A stretch of 64,000 bases of DNA, taken from positions 1,438,886 through 1,502,885 of the forward strand of contig NZ_CP020478.1 in the NCBI RefSeq assembly GCF_002080395.1. Direction: 5' to 3'. The notes under the pieces are model-generated. The model saw only the letters and a list, made by a program, of their open reading frames with translations, was not told the origin of the DNA and made no database searches. The DNA is from Campylobacter helveticus (GTDB lineage Bacteria; Campylobacterota; Campylobacteria; Campylobacterales; Campylobacteraceae). A program made the translations under genes and the position numbers. Below are positions 29,198 to 37,847 of this stretch, one piece after another; the first letter of the stretch is position 1; every line of letters begins with the position of its first letter.

Positions 29198-30723
29198 TAA
29201 TTTTTACTCCACTCATAAGCATTATGCGTAAAACCAACGCCGTGATGCCCTAAAATTCTAGGCTTAACACCCTTTAAATTCGCATCATAAACTAAAGCAA
29301 AATCTAAATAAGTAAGGAAAATGAAAGGCGGATTTTCATAAAGGGCATTGATAAATTCAGCATAATGCTTCTTTCTTTCTTTAGAATCTAGTGAATTTCT
29401 CGCTTTTTCTAAAGCTTTATCCACATTTTCATCATTATAGTGTCCAAAATTCCAGCCTATCGGGCTTTTATTTGTATCTTGTGAGCTTTCAAATACCCTA
29501 TAAGTGTGAAAATCCGGGTCATACGGACTCCCCCAGCCTATTAAAAAACTATCCACCTTAGAATAGTCAAAACTACCCGATGGCTTAGCCACAACCTTAG
29601 TTTCCACGCCAAATTTCTTAAACTCACTCTGTAAAATTCCAGCCAAACTTACACGCAAAGGGTCATTACTCATCGTATAAATGTCAAAACTTAGCACCTT
29701 GCCATTTTTCTCATACAAACCTTTTGCATTCTTTTTAAAACCCGCCTTTAGCAAAAGCTCATCAGCCTTTTTCATATCATAAGTATAGCTTTTAAATTCC
29801 TTAGGAGCTGCCCAAGAATTTTGCAAAGGATGCGAAGCAACAAAACCATATCCATGCAAAATATTATCAACGATGGCTTGTTTATTTACCGCATAATTAA
29901 GCGCTAAACGGACATTTTTATCTTTTAAAAATTCATTTTCCAAATTAAACATTAAGGCTCTATAATCAGCCGATTTCTCCCTCGTAATTTTAAATTTCTT
30001 GTCCCCCTCAAAAGTTTTTAGCAAAGAAGAATCAATCAAAGCCGCGTCAATTTTGCTATTTTTAAGCTCCACAGCCGCGACATTTGCATCATTAATATGC
30101 CTTAAAATAAGCTTTTTGCTCTTTACCTTTCCCAAGTAAAAATTCTCATTTGCGCTTAAACTAACATACTCGCCTTTTTTCCATTTTTCAAATTTAAAAG
30201 CTCCCGTGCCGACTGGATTTTGATTGAACTTGCTTGTGTTTAAGTTCTCTTTTTCAAATAAGTGAGCTGGCAATATCCCAGCACTTAAAGAATCTAAAAA
30301 AGCCACGAAAGGCTTAGAAAGCGTGATTTTGACCTTATAGTCATTTAAAATTTCTACACTTTTAATATCCTTAAAATTAACATAAATTTCCGCATTATTT
30401 TTAGGATTTTTAAACGCTTCAAGGCTAAATTTCACATCTTTGGCGCTAAATTTCACCCCATCGTGCCACAAAACATCATCTCTAAGCTCAAACTCATAAA
30501 CCAAACCATCCTGACTAATGCTCCAAGATTTTGCTAAATCAGGCTGCACTTTCATATTTTCATCAAAACGCACTAAACCTGAAAAAATTAATCCTATCAC
30601 CGCATCGTGGTCCTCACTATAAGCTGGGTTGATTTTAACCGCTTCATTTTCCACGCCGATGATAAGCATATCCTTTGCCCATAAAGCATATAACAAACAT
30701 AGCATTAAAGCTAAAATTCTCAT
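29197..30723 (-). CDS. nikZ: Nickel/peptide ABC importer periplasmic binding protein
   Basis: A family-5 solute-binding protein of 508 residues, with a signal peptide (MRILALMLCLLYALWA). The LAKSWSISQDGLVYEFELRDD region and DGVKFSAKDVKFSLEAF are standard for the NikA/DppA/OppA family. The C-terminal half contains SFLIGWGSPYDPDFHTYRVF. There is no lipobox, so it is soluble in the periplasm. Family membership does not separate nickel (perhaps as a histidine complex) from peptides; the operon order supports nickel. A TATAAT promoter precedes it. Confidence 0.88.
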   Translation of the reverse strand: MRILALMLCLLYALWAKDMLIIGVENEAVKINPAYSEDHDAVIGLIFSGLVRFDENMKVQPDLAKSWSISQDGLVYEFELRDDVLWHDGVKFSAKDVKFSLEAFKNPKNNAEIYVNFKDIKSVEILNDYKVKITLSKPFVAFLDSLSAGILPAHLFEKENLNTSKFNQNPVGTGAFKFEKWKKGEYVSLSANENFYLGKVKSKKLILRHINDANVAAVELKNSKIDAALIDSSLLKTFEGDKKFKITREKSADYRALMFNLENEFLKDKNVRLALNYAVNKQAIVDNILHGYGFVASHPLQNSWAAPKEFKSYTYDMKKADELLLKAGFKKNAKGLYEKNGKVLSFDIYTMSNDPLRVSLAGILQSEFKKFGVETKVVAKPSGSFDYSKVDSFLIGWGSPYDPDFHTYRVFESSQDTNKSPIGWNFGHYNDENVDKALEKARNSLDSKERKKHYAEFINALYENPPFIFLTYLDFALVYDANLKGVKPRILGHHGVGFTHNAYEWSKN

Positions 30724-30748
30724 TCTTTCTCCTTTAAAAATTTATGGG

Positions 30749-30754
30749 ATTATA
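30749..30754 (-). promoter_or_regulatory. -10 box of the nik operon
   Basis: The minus strand reads ATTATTTTATAATCCC, with TATAAT 26 bases before the nikZ start and AAAGGAG as ribosome site. The region 30724-30877 is the shared divergent control region with dba. I saw no clear NikR- or Fur-like palindrome in it. Confidence 0.6.
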
Positions 30755-30877
30755 AAATAATTCAAAAAGCCTTACAAGCCTAAGGGGGGGTTAAAATTTC
30801 AAATTAATTCAAAAATTTAATTTTTTCTTATGTTTAGTTTATATAGAATTATGATTTTTATTTTCAAAGGAGACAAA

Positions 30878-31045
30878 ATGGAGTTTTTAGAACTTTTACT
30901 TGTTTTAATCGCCCTTATTTTAATCCTAGCAAAACCAGAAAAAGAAAAACTCGCTTTTGGTTTGGTGATGGTATCTTGGGTTATTATGATTTTTTATTAT
31001 GTTGGACACAAATCCACCGCATTTTTGACGATTATGAATTTGTAA
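30878..31045 (+). CDS. dba: Dba, small membrane protein upstream of DsbI
   Basis: A 55-residue protein with two hydrophobic helices (LLLVLIALILILA and LVMVSWVIMIFYYV). ATG 30878 is chosen because AAAGGAG lies 6 bases before it; the open frame extends upstream to 30830 with no ribosome site. In C. jejuni dba precedes dsbI, the two are cotranscribed, and Dba is needed with DsbI for its function. The gap to dsbI is 10 bases. Confidence 0.85.
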   Translation: MEFLELLLVLIALILILAKPEKEKLAFGLVMVSWVIMIFYYVGHKSTAFLTIMNL

Positions 31046-31055
31046 GGGAGTAAAA

Positions 31056-32573
31056 ATGTGCGAAATGAATAAAACAAAAAATTTCTACACTCTAATGTGT
31101 TTAGCAGGCTTTTTAATCATACTTTTGCCTGTTGGGATAGCAAATTTAATCTTTGGCTATGTTTTAAAAGATAGCCCTTGCACACTTTGCTGGGGACAAA
31201 GAGAAGCGATGATTTTCATCGGCGTAATCGCTCTTTTTATCGTGCGTTACGGACTTAAGGGTAAATATTTAGCCGCACTTTTGATTATGACAGCTTTTGG
31301 ACTTTACCAGTCTTTTGCTCATTTTGGCAATCACGCTCATAGAGACTTAGACCAAGGTTTTGGTTTAGCCGTTTTTGGCATTCATACTTATTTTTGGGCT
31401 GAAGTTGTATTTTGGGCTGTTGTACTTATTTTAGGTGTTATTTTTGCTTTTGCGCCGAAATTTAGTGCGTTTGAAACAGAAATGGCGGGAGAGAAATTTA
31501 GACCTTTTAACAAATTTGGCTTTGCAGCGGTTTTAATCAGCACTTTCATCGTGGCTTCAAATGTTTTCCAAGCTTTTGTTAGCACGGGTGTGCCGCCTTA
31601 TGTTGGACAAGGGGACCCTGTAAGATTCACGCTTAATCCAAAATACATCATTTGGAGCGATAAAGGCTGGGATGGTCTATGGCAAAATCTTTCCTTCTTA
31701 GGAAAACGCGATGTTAAAGCACCAGATTATGCTTTTGCTCCCGCAAGCGAAAAGCTTGGAGTTGTTTTTGATAACGATAGTGCAAATGCTCCTTTTGCAA
31801 AAATTGACGAAAATTTAAAAATCACAAGTGAGCAAAACATCAGCTTTGACAAGCCTATCAACACTCTTGATTTTATAGGCGGTGAATTTGTAGCAAGTTC
31901 TAAATTTGATGTGGCATTTATGGACGAGGAATTTAATGTCAAAAGTGCATTTGAGCTTGACCCTTATTTTTCAGCGACCATTGACCCAATTATAGGCATT
32001 ATCCCTTATATGCAAGATAAATTTTTACTGATGGGTTCGAACAAATCTTTCTTAAGATTTGCCAAAAATGAAAATGCCGATGAAGCGTTGCAGTATGCTG
32101 ATTTTGTTAAAGGTGCGGACAAATTTGAAGGACAGGGTAAAGATTTAGGGCGTGGCAGACTTGATACTGTGCGTGCAAAATTCCACCACATCGCTAGTAT
32201 GACAAACGATGCAAATTGCCTTTATCTAGCCACAGTGCCAAATAATAAGGACGCAAAAAGCTTCGTCATCTCTAAAGTTTCCTTAAAAGATAGAGTGCTT
32301 TCAGGTGAATTTACTCCAAAAGCCACACTCAAAGAGGGTAAAAGTTTAGGCGATTTATACATCACCTCTATGGCATTTAAAGATGGTAAAATTTACGCCC
32401 TAAGTAAAAATCATAATGTTATAGTCCTTATCGATGTTGCCAAAGAAGAAGTGAGTAAAGTTGCCTCTTATCCAAGTGAGATAAAAAATGCTAGAAGCCT
32501 TTTCTTTAAAGATAACAAGCTTTACATTTTATCTTATCAAGACGGCTCAAACAAGCTTTATGCTCTTAAATAA
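31056..32573 (+). CDS. dsbI: DsbI, DsbB-like thiol oxidoreductase with periplasmic C-terminal domain
   Basis: A 505-residue protein. The N-terminal DsbB-like part has about five membrane helices, with the redox pair Cys42-Cys45 in SPCTLCWGQRE. After about residue 175 there is a large periplasmic domain with repeated beta segments, probably a propeller. Classical DsbB has a second cysteine pair in its second periplasmic loop. Here that loop (HFGNHAHRDLDQGFGL) has none; the only other cysteines are Cys2, Cys15 and one near residue 388. The homologous C. jejuni protein has the same layout as I recall. A hairpin follows the stop. Confidence 0.88.
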   Translation: MCEMNKTKNFYTLMCLAGFLIILLPVGIANLIFGYVLKDSPCTLCWGQREAMIFIGVIALFIVRYGLKGKYLAALLIMTAFGLYQSFAHFGNHAHRDLDQGFGLAVFGIHTYFWAEVVFWAVVLILGVIFAFAPKFSAFETEMAGEKFRPFNKFGFAAVLISTFIVASNVFQAFVSTGVPPYVGQGDPVRFTLNPKYIIWSDKGWDGLWQNLSFLGKRDVKAPDYAFAPASEKLGVVFDNDSANAPFAKIDENLKITSEQNISFDKPINTLDFIGGEFVASSKFDVAFMDEEFNVKSAFELDPYFSATIDPIIGIIPYMQDKFLLMGSNKSFLRFAKNENADEALQYADFVKGADKFEGQGKDLGRGRLDTVRAKFHHIASMTNDANCLYLATVPNNKDAKSFVISKVSLKDRVLSGEFTPKATLKEGKSLGDLYITSMAFKDGKIYALSKNHNVIVLIDVAKEEVSKVASYPSEIKNARSLFFKDNKLYILSYQDGSNKLYALK

Positions 32574-32591
32574 GCCCTATTTATAGGGCTT
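32572..32591 (+). terminator. Hairpin between dsbI and the GDPD-like gene
   Basis: AAGCCCTA-TTTT/A-TAGGGCTT pairs over eight bases, beginning at the dsbI stop and followed by only three T. The next gene starts 12 bases later, so this looks like a partial terminator or attenuator, not a full stop. Confidence 0.5.
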
Positions 32592-32603
32592 TAAGGGCTT
32601 ATT

Positions 32604-33413
32604 ATGAAAAAATTATTATTCCTTTGCCTCTGCTCTTTTGCTTTGGCAAATCCTATCATCATCGCGGAAAAAGCAGGTTTTAAAGATGCACCGGAAAATT
32701 CCCTCATCGCTCTTAAACTCGCTCTTAAAAACAAAGCAGATATGATTCACATCAGTGTCCAGCTTAGCAAGGATAAAAAGCTCGTGTTGTATCATTATAA
32801 GGATTTGAGTGTTTTAAGCGATAAAAAAGGTAAAATTAGCGAATTTGACCTTAAGGAATTAAAAAAAATTCCTCTGCATACTAAAGAAAAAATTTACAAT
32901 AGCGACAATCTTCGCATTCTTTCTCTTGATGAAGTGCTGAAAAAATTTCCAGAAAACTCTTTTATTATAGAACCAATACTTAACGATTCAAATGAAAAAG
33001 AAATGGCAAAAATCCTCTATGAAAGTGTGCAAAAAGATTTAGAAAGAATTAGAATTTATAGCAAAAATGACAAATTATTACTTTCTCTTAATGAAAATGT
33101 CCCTAAATTTGCCCCATATAGCAAAACTTTCGACAAATTTTTAAAAGCAAAAATTTGTCGCACTTGTGAGACGGAAGAAATACCTAAAACTTTCTATGCT
33201 TTTGACTTTGAAAAAGAAGTTAAAATTTTAGATGAAGAAAATGAAAAAAGTTTCAAACTTACTTGGGATGAAGAAGCTGTAATGTGCTTTAAACAAAATG
33301 AGGGAGAAATTTTTCTTTTTAATGCCGATTCTACAGAAGCCTATGAAAAGGCTAAAAATTTAAATATTGACGCAATTTTCACTTCCAAACCTAGCCTTTT
33401 TAAAGATAATTAA
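32604..33413 (+). CDS. Exported glycerophosphodiesterase-like protein, catalytic residues missing
   Basis: A 269-residue protein with a signal peptide (MKKLLFLCLCSFALA). The mature N-terminus aligns with the GDPD TIM barrel: the PENS, ALKNKADMIHISV, LSKDKKLVLYH and KDLSVLSDKKGKI blocks match PENT, GAD.IElDV, TkDg..V..Hd and nLdRTT.g. The catalytic set is broken: the first His-Arg-Gly is Lys-Ala-Gly and the metal-binding Glu-x-Asp is His-x-Ser. Only one His (LYHY) remains. It is therefore probably a pseudoenzyme with a binding role. It lies between dsbI and rarA, with a terminator after it. Confidence 0.65.
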   Translation: MKKLLFLCLCSFALANPIIIAEKAGFKDAPENSLIALKLALKNKADMIHISVQLSKDKKLVLYHYKDLSVLSDKKGKISEFDLKELKKIPLHTKEKIYNSDNLRILSLDEVLKKFPENSFIIEPILNDSNEKEMAKILYESVQKDLERIRIYSKNDKLLLSLNENVPKFAPYSKTFDKFLKAKICRTCETEEIPKTFYAFDFEKEVKILDEENEKSFKLTWDEEAVMCFKQNEGEIFLFNADSTEAYEKAKNLNIDAIFTSKPSLFKDN

Positions 33414-33438
33414 AGCCCCAAATTTTTAGGGCTTTTTG
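33412..33438 (+). terminator. Terminator after the GDPD-like gene
   Basis: AAAGCCC...GGGCTTT forms a 7-bp stem with a 10-base loop, followed by TTTT, directly at the stop codon. Confidence 0.75.
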
Positions 33439-33439
33439 C

Positions 33440-33445
33440 TATAAT
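33440..33445 (+). promoter_or_regulatory. Extended -10 box of rarA
   Basis: TTTTTGCTATAATGTAAA gives TGC-TATAAT 18 bases before the rarA start. The T-run of the preceding terminator doubles as the upstream T-rich element, so the terminator and promoter are fused back to back. Confidence 0.7.
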
Positions 33446-33462
33446 GTAAAAAACAAAGGGGA

Positions 33463-34641
33463 ATGATGAATCTAGCTTTAAGCTTTCGTCCTAACACTTT
33501 AAGTGAAATTTTAGGACAATATGAACTCGTAGAAGTCTTTCAAAAATTTATCACTATGCAAAAACTCCCACACAGCCTCTTTTTCGGCGTGGCTGGCTCT
33601 GGAAAGACAAGCTTCGCAAGAGCTATAGCAAAGGAATTTGGGCTGGATTTTTACGAATTTGATGGAGGAAATTTCAAACTTGAAGAATTGAGAAAAATCC
33701 TAGACAACTACAAAAATAGTCTTTACAAACCCCTCATTTTCATCGATGAAATTCATCGCTTAAACAAAACACAACAAGAAATGCTTTTAATCCCTATGGA
33801 AAATTACCGCTGTATTTTAATCGGTGCTAGCACGGAAAATCCTTATTTTGTGCTAAGTTCTGGCATAAGAAGCCGAAGTATGCTTTTCAAATTTAAAGCT
33901 TTGGGCGTAAAAGAATTAGAAATTTTGCTCAAAAGGGTGCAAGAAAAGCTAAATTTCACGCTCGAAGAAGAAGCTAAGGACTTTCTTGTTAAAAGTGGCG
34001 ATGCAAGAACTATGCTTAATTTAATCGAATTTGTGCTTGTTTTAGATGAAAATCATATCAGCCTTTCAAATCTTAAAAAACTCAAAAGTGACACAAATAG
34101 CGAGGGTGTCAGCTCAAAAGATACCCATTATCTTCTTGCAAGCGCTTTGATAAAGAGTTTAAGGGGGAGTGATGTTGATGCGGGGCTTTATTATCTTGCG
34201 AGGCTGATTGAGGGGGGTGAGAGTGCAGATTTTATCGCGAGGCGTTTGGTGATATTTGCAAGTGAGGATGTGGGAAATGCCGATAGCAATGCCCTTATTT
34301 TAGCGACTTCCACCCTAAACGCAGTTAAAAACATAGGCTATCCTGAAGCTAGAATCATACTTGCTCAATGTGTCGTTTATCTCGCAAGTGCGCCCAAATC
34401 AAATTCAAGCTATAAGGCTATCAATGAAGCTTTACATTTTGTAAAAAACAACCCACTCCTTGAAATCCCAGCCTATCTTAACAACAACGCCCCCCAAAGT
34501 AAAGATTATCTCTATCCACACGATTTTGGAGGCTATGTCGAGCAAAAATACCTCAGCCAAGCCTTAAAATTTTATCATTCTAAAGGCATAGGCGAGGAAA
34601 AAAGACTTTTAGAAAATTTGCAAAAACTAAAATCTAACTAG
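33463..34641 (+). CDS. rarA: Replication-associated AAA+ ATPase RarA (MgsA)
   Basis: A 392-residue AAA+ protein related to clamp loaders and RuvB, acting at stalled replication forks. Walker A is FGVAGSGKTSFARA, Walker B FIDEIHRLNK, sensor 1 GASTENPYF and the following SSGIRSRSM. The C-terminal region (about 200-392) with RLIEGGESADFIARRL is the RarA tetramerisation domain. The start is ATGATG; the second ATG (33466) is better spaced from AAAGGGG, so the true protein may be one residue shorter. The stop overlaps the convergent mrp. Confidence 0.9.
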   Translation: MMNLALSFRPNTLSEILGQYELVEVFQKFITMQKLPHSLFFGVAGSGKTSFARAIAKEFGLDFYEFDGGNFKLEELRKILDNYKNSLYKPLIFIDEIHRLNKTQQEMLLIPMENYRCILIGASTENPYFVLSSGIRSRSMLFKFKALGVKELEILLKRVQEKLNFTLEEEAKDFLVKSGDARTMLNLIEFVLVLDENHISLSNLKKLKSDTNSEGVSSKDTHYLLASALIKSLRGSDVDAGLYYLARLIEGGESADFIARRLVIFASEDVGNADSNALILATSTLNAVKNIGYPEARIILAQCVVYLASAPKSNSSYKAINEALHFVKNNPLLEIPAYLNNNAPQSKDYLYPHDFGGYVEQKYLSQALKFYHSKGIGEEKRLLENLQKLKSN

Positions 34642-35734
34642 AACAGGCACTTTTACCATTCATCACGGGCTGAATGGCGGCATTATCACTGCTTCCATTT
34701 TTTTGTATAAAATTCCAAAGCTTTTCCGCCGCCTGAGCGTAGCGTTTTGCACTCACGCTTTCACTATGGTAAAAACTCACAGGCTTACCCTCATCGCCTC
34801 CCTCTCTTACAATCATTTCAAGCGGAATTTGCGCCAAAAGCTCACACTCATATAAATCCGCCATAGCCTTAGCATTACCCTTGCCAAAAATTTCATATTC
34901 TTTATGATTATCAGGGCATAAAAAACCACTCATATTTTCTATAACCCCAGCAATAGGAATATGAAGTTTTTTAAACATATCTAAAGCCCTTTTGCTATCA
35001 TCTAAAGAAACAACTTGAGGCGTGGAAACGCACACACCAGCATTAATAGGAATGCTTTGTGCGGAAGTAATTTGCGCATCGCCAGTGCCTGGAGGCATAT
35101 CCAAAAATAGCACATCAAGCTCAGGCCACAACACATCGCTTAAAAGCTGCTCGACCGCTTTCATTATCATAGCTCCACGCCACATTAACCCTTGCCCCTC
35201 ATCTATCAAAACGCCCATACTCATCATATAAATTCCGTGCGTTAAAATAGGCTTAAGCTTTGCTCCTACAACCTCAGGCTGAGTGCCGACTTCACCAAGC
35301 ATTCTTGGGATATTAGGTCCGTAAATATCTGCATCAACAATACCGACTTTTAAGCCCATTTTCGCCATAGAAATCGCTAAATTTAAAGCTGTCGTGCTTT
35401 TACCCACACCCCCCTTGCCACTTGAAACCATTACAAAATTTTTTACTTGAGGGGCGACATTTTTCCCGCTTTTTGAATTGCTTTTTTCCTCTTCGATTTT
35501 AGGTTGTAAAATTTCTATATCAAGTGCTTTTAAATTTAAGTCTTTTAAAGCCTCAGCGATGTCCCTTTTTAATTCTTCAGCCACACTAGAATTTGCCGAA
35601 ACGATTTCAAGTTTTATATAAGCTTTTTCATCTTCTATTTTTATCTCTTTTACAAAACCATAACTCATAATATCCTTTTCGAAATTTGGATACTTCACCT
35701 TAGCTAATCTTTCTTTTACTTCTTCTATCATCAA
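34634..35734 (-). CDS. mrp: Mrp/ApbC Fe-S cluster carrier ATPase
   Basis: A 366-residue P-loop ATPase that carries or inserts Fe-S clusters. An N-terminal DUF59/MIP18-like domain (1-80) is followed by the Walker A GKGGVGKSTTAL and DADIYGPNIPRML. The usual CxxC that binds the cluster is only partly kept: the MSGFLCPDNHKEYEIFG block has one Cys, and other cysteines are at the extreme C-terminus (SACSS). Another cysteine lies in YECELLAQ. Divergent from ispDF, and in the same place as Cj1606c. Confidence 0.92.
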   Translation of the reverse strand: MMIEEVKERLAKVKYPNFEKDIMSYGFVKEIKIEDEKAYIKLEIVSANSSVAEELKRDIAEALKDLNLKALDIEILQPKIEEEKSNSKSGKNVAPQVKNFVMVSSGKGGVGKSTTALNLAISMAKMGLKVGIVDADIYGPNIPRMLGEVGTQPEVVGAKLKPILTHGIYMMSMGVLIDEGQGLMWRGAMIMKAVEQLLSDVLWPELDVLFLDMPPGTGDAQITSAQSIPINAGVCVSTPQVVSLDDSKRALDMFKKLHIPIAGVIENMSGFLCPDNHKEYEIFGKGNAKAMADLYECELLAQIPLEMIVREGGDEGKPVSFYHSESVSAKRYAQAAEKLWNFIQKNGSSDNAAIQPVMNGKSACSS

Positions 35735-35795
35735 GCTCTCCTTAAAATAAAGTGAATTTTACTCTTAAAAAGTTACAATTTAGCTTTTTAAAGTG

Positions 35796-35801
35796 TATAA
35801 T
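35796..35801 (+). promoter_or_regulatory. Extended -10 box of ispDF
   Basis: AAAGTGTATAATATAG contains TG-TATAAT 32 bases before the GTG start of ispDF, with AAGGAGC as ribosome site. The divergent mrp promoter (TAAAAT on the minus strand near 35756-35761) is weaker. Confidence 0.65.
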
Positions 35802-35832
35802 ATAGTAACATTAAGAATTTTAAGGAGCAAAA

Positions 35833-36960
35833 GTGTTAGACATAAGCTTAATTATGCTTGCTGCTGGAGATTCCACACGCTTTAATATGGGCGTAAAAAA
35901 GCAATTTATCCGTCTAGGAGACCTCCCTCTTTGGCTTTGGGCGACAAAAAATTTAAGTTCTTTTTATCCTTTTAAAAAGATAATTGTTACTTCTAGTAAC
36001 ATTTCTTATATGAAAAAATTTTCAAAAAATTACGAATTTGTCGAGGGTGGAGCAAGTAGGATGCAGTCTTTAAAAAATGCTCTTAACCTAGTCGATAGTG
36101 AATTTGTAATGGTTAGCGATGTCGCAAGGGTTTTAATCTCAAAAAATTTATTTAACAGGCTTTTAGAAAATATTCACAATGCAGATTGCATTACCCCAGC
36201 TCTTAAAATTTGCGACACTGCCCTTTACGAAAACGAACAAGCCCTACAAAGAGAAAAAATCAAACTCATACAAACGCCCCAACTTTCACGCACCACCTTA
36301 CTCAAAAAAGCTCTAGAAAAAAACGAAGAATTTACAGATGATAGCACGGCTATCGCCTCAGTGGGAGGTAAAATTTGGTTTGTTAGCGGAGAAGAAAATG
36401 CAAGAAAAATTACCTTTAAAGAGGATTTAAAAAAACTCAAGCTACCCGCTCCTAGCAAGGACATTTTTACGGGAAATGGCTTTGATGTGCATGAATTTGG
36501 CGAAATGCGTCCTTTGATTTTAGGGGGGGTTACAATCCACGAAACAATGGGGCTTAAAGCCCATAGTGATGGAGATGTTTTAGCTCACGCACTAGGCGAT
36601 GCTCTTTTAGGTGCTTCCTCACTTGGCGATATAGGGGAGCTTTTTCCAGATACAGACTTAAAATATAAAAATGCCGATTCTATGAAACTCTTAACCCAAA
36701 TTTATACGCAAGTGAAAAACTATGGTTTTGAGCTTGTGAATATCGACATTACTATACTCGCCCAAAAGCCTAAAATCGGTGCTTTTAAGGCAGAAATTGC
36801 TAAAAATATCGCTAAGGTTTTAGAGCTTGACGAATTTAGAGTCAATGTCAAAGCCACCACCACAGAAAAACTAGGATTTATAGGAAGAAGCGAGGGTATA
36901 GCCGTGCAAACAAGTGTCAATTTAAAATATTTTGACTGGAAAAAATTATGCGAGTTTTAA
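35833..36960 (+). CDS. ispDF: Bifunctional IspDF (MEP isoprenoid pathway)
   Basis: A fusion of two non-consecutive MEP pathway enzymes, 375 residues. The IspD half (about 1-205) makes CDP-methylerythritol; its CTP loop is MLAAGDSTRFNMGVKKQF and later VSDVAR. The IspF half (about 215-375) makes the cyclic diphosphate: GNGFDVHEF (zinc-binding Asp-x-His), IHETMGLKAHSDGDVLAHALGDALLGA and TTTEKLGFIGRSEGIA. The start is GTG, set by AAGGAG. The fusion is standard in epsilonproteobacteria. It overlaps cemR. Confidence 0.95.
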   Translation: MLDISLIMLAAGDSTRFNMGVKKQFIRLGDLPLWLWATKNLSSFYPFKKIIVTSSNISYMKKFSKNYEFVEGGASRMQSLKNALNLVDSEFVMVSDVARVLISKNLFNRLLENIHNADCITPALKICDTALYENEQALQREKIKLIQTPQLSRTTLLKKALEKNEEFTDDSTAIASVGGKIWFVSGEENARKITFKEDLKKLKLPAPSKDIFTGNGFDVHEFGEMRPLILGGVTIHETMGLKAHSDGDVLAHALGDALLGASSLGDIGELFPDTDLKYKNADSMKLLTQIYTQVKNYGFELVNIDITILAQKPKIGAFKAEIAKNIAKVLELDEFRVNVKATTTEKLGFIGRSEGIAVQTSVNLKYFDWKKLCEF

Positions 36961-37847
36961 TCATAGAAAACGAATTATACTTAGCACAAAGCATAGCGAT
37001 GAAGCTAAGTGATTTAGGATATCATTGCGAAATTTTCAATTCTTACGATGAATTTAGCGGACAAAAAAGCTACGAGGTTATTTTACTTTCATCCAACACG
37101 CCAAATTTCTTAAAAGCTGTGGAAAAATTTAAAAATAACATTGTCATTTTGCTCATTTCCTACATTAGCACGGACACGGTTTCCACACCTTTAAAAATGG
37201 GAGCAAGTGATTATATACAAAAGCCTTTTATGATAGAAGAATTACTAAGGAAAATCAAACACCACCAAGATTTCAAACGCCTTTTAACGCTCAATTCTAC
37301 CTATCAAAATTATGTCAAATCCCGTCTTAGTGCAGTTAAGCTTCCACACTTTTTATATAAAAAGCTAAAGCTCCCCCTCATCTTACAAACCAACAAGCAA
37401 AATTACGCCGACGCTTTCGCCTTTGCCTATATGAATGAATGCGGTGTGGAGCTTTGCTATATCGATTTATCTGTGCCAAATTCCGTAGAAAAAGTGATAA
37501 AACTAGACTTAGAAAACAAAGTGCTTTTTTTAAGTCATTTCCAAATTCTAAAAACTAGCGAAAGGGAAAAGCTTTTAGAATTTATCAAAAACAAGCCCAT
37601 TATTTTACATACGCATAAAATTTGTGAGCTAAATTTTGAAGAACTTGGCTTTCACTGCATTGATTTTAATCACAACGAAAAAGACATTAATAATAATGAA
37701 ATTCTAACCATAGATGAATATATCAAGCACATCATTTTAAACTATCAAAATGTTTTTGCCGACACGGAACTTTCCAAAAAACTTGGAATTTCACGCAAAT
37801 CCTTATGGGAAAAAAGGAAGAGATATGAAATTAGCAAGAAAAAATAA
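36948..37847 (+). CDS. cemR: Atypical orphan response regulator CemR (HP1021 homologue)
   Basis: A 299-residue regulator with a receiver domain (1-115), a middle region and a C-terminal helix-turn-helix (LSKKLGISRKSLWEKRKRYEI). The phosphoacceptor is missing: where LLDxxLP is expected the sequence is VILLSSNTPNF, with Ser for Asp. The acidic pair near the start is Glu-Asn-Glu rather than Asp-Asp. This fits the HP1021/Cj1608 family, which responds to redox and metabolic state without phosphorylation and in C. jejuni controls energy metabolism genes (CemR). It begins inside the ispDF end. Confidence 0.88.
   Translation: MRVLIIENELYLAQSIAMKLSDLGYHCEIFNSYDEFSGQKSYEVILLSSNTPNFLKAVEKFKNNIVILLISYISTDTVSTPLKMGASDYIQKPFMIEELLRKIKHHQDFKRLLTLNSTYQNYVKSRLSAVKLPHFLYKKLKLPLILQTNKQNYADAFAFAYMNECGVELCYIDLSVPNSVEKVIKLDLENKVLFLSHFQILKTSEREKLLEFIKNKPIILHTHKICELNFEELGFHCIDFNHNEKDINNNEILTIDEYIKHIILNYQNVFADTELSKKLGISRKSLWEKRKRYEISKKK

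Noticed and set aside
30784-30790. G7 run upstream of dba as a phase-variable promoter element
   Set aside because: Seven G is short for slippage in Campylobacter and it lies outside both candidate promoters; no proof of variation.
36523-36529. G7 run in ispDF
   Set aside because: It lies in frame in an essential gene (LGGVTI) and is too short to be a contingency tract.
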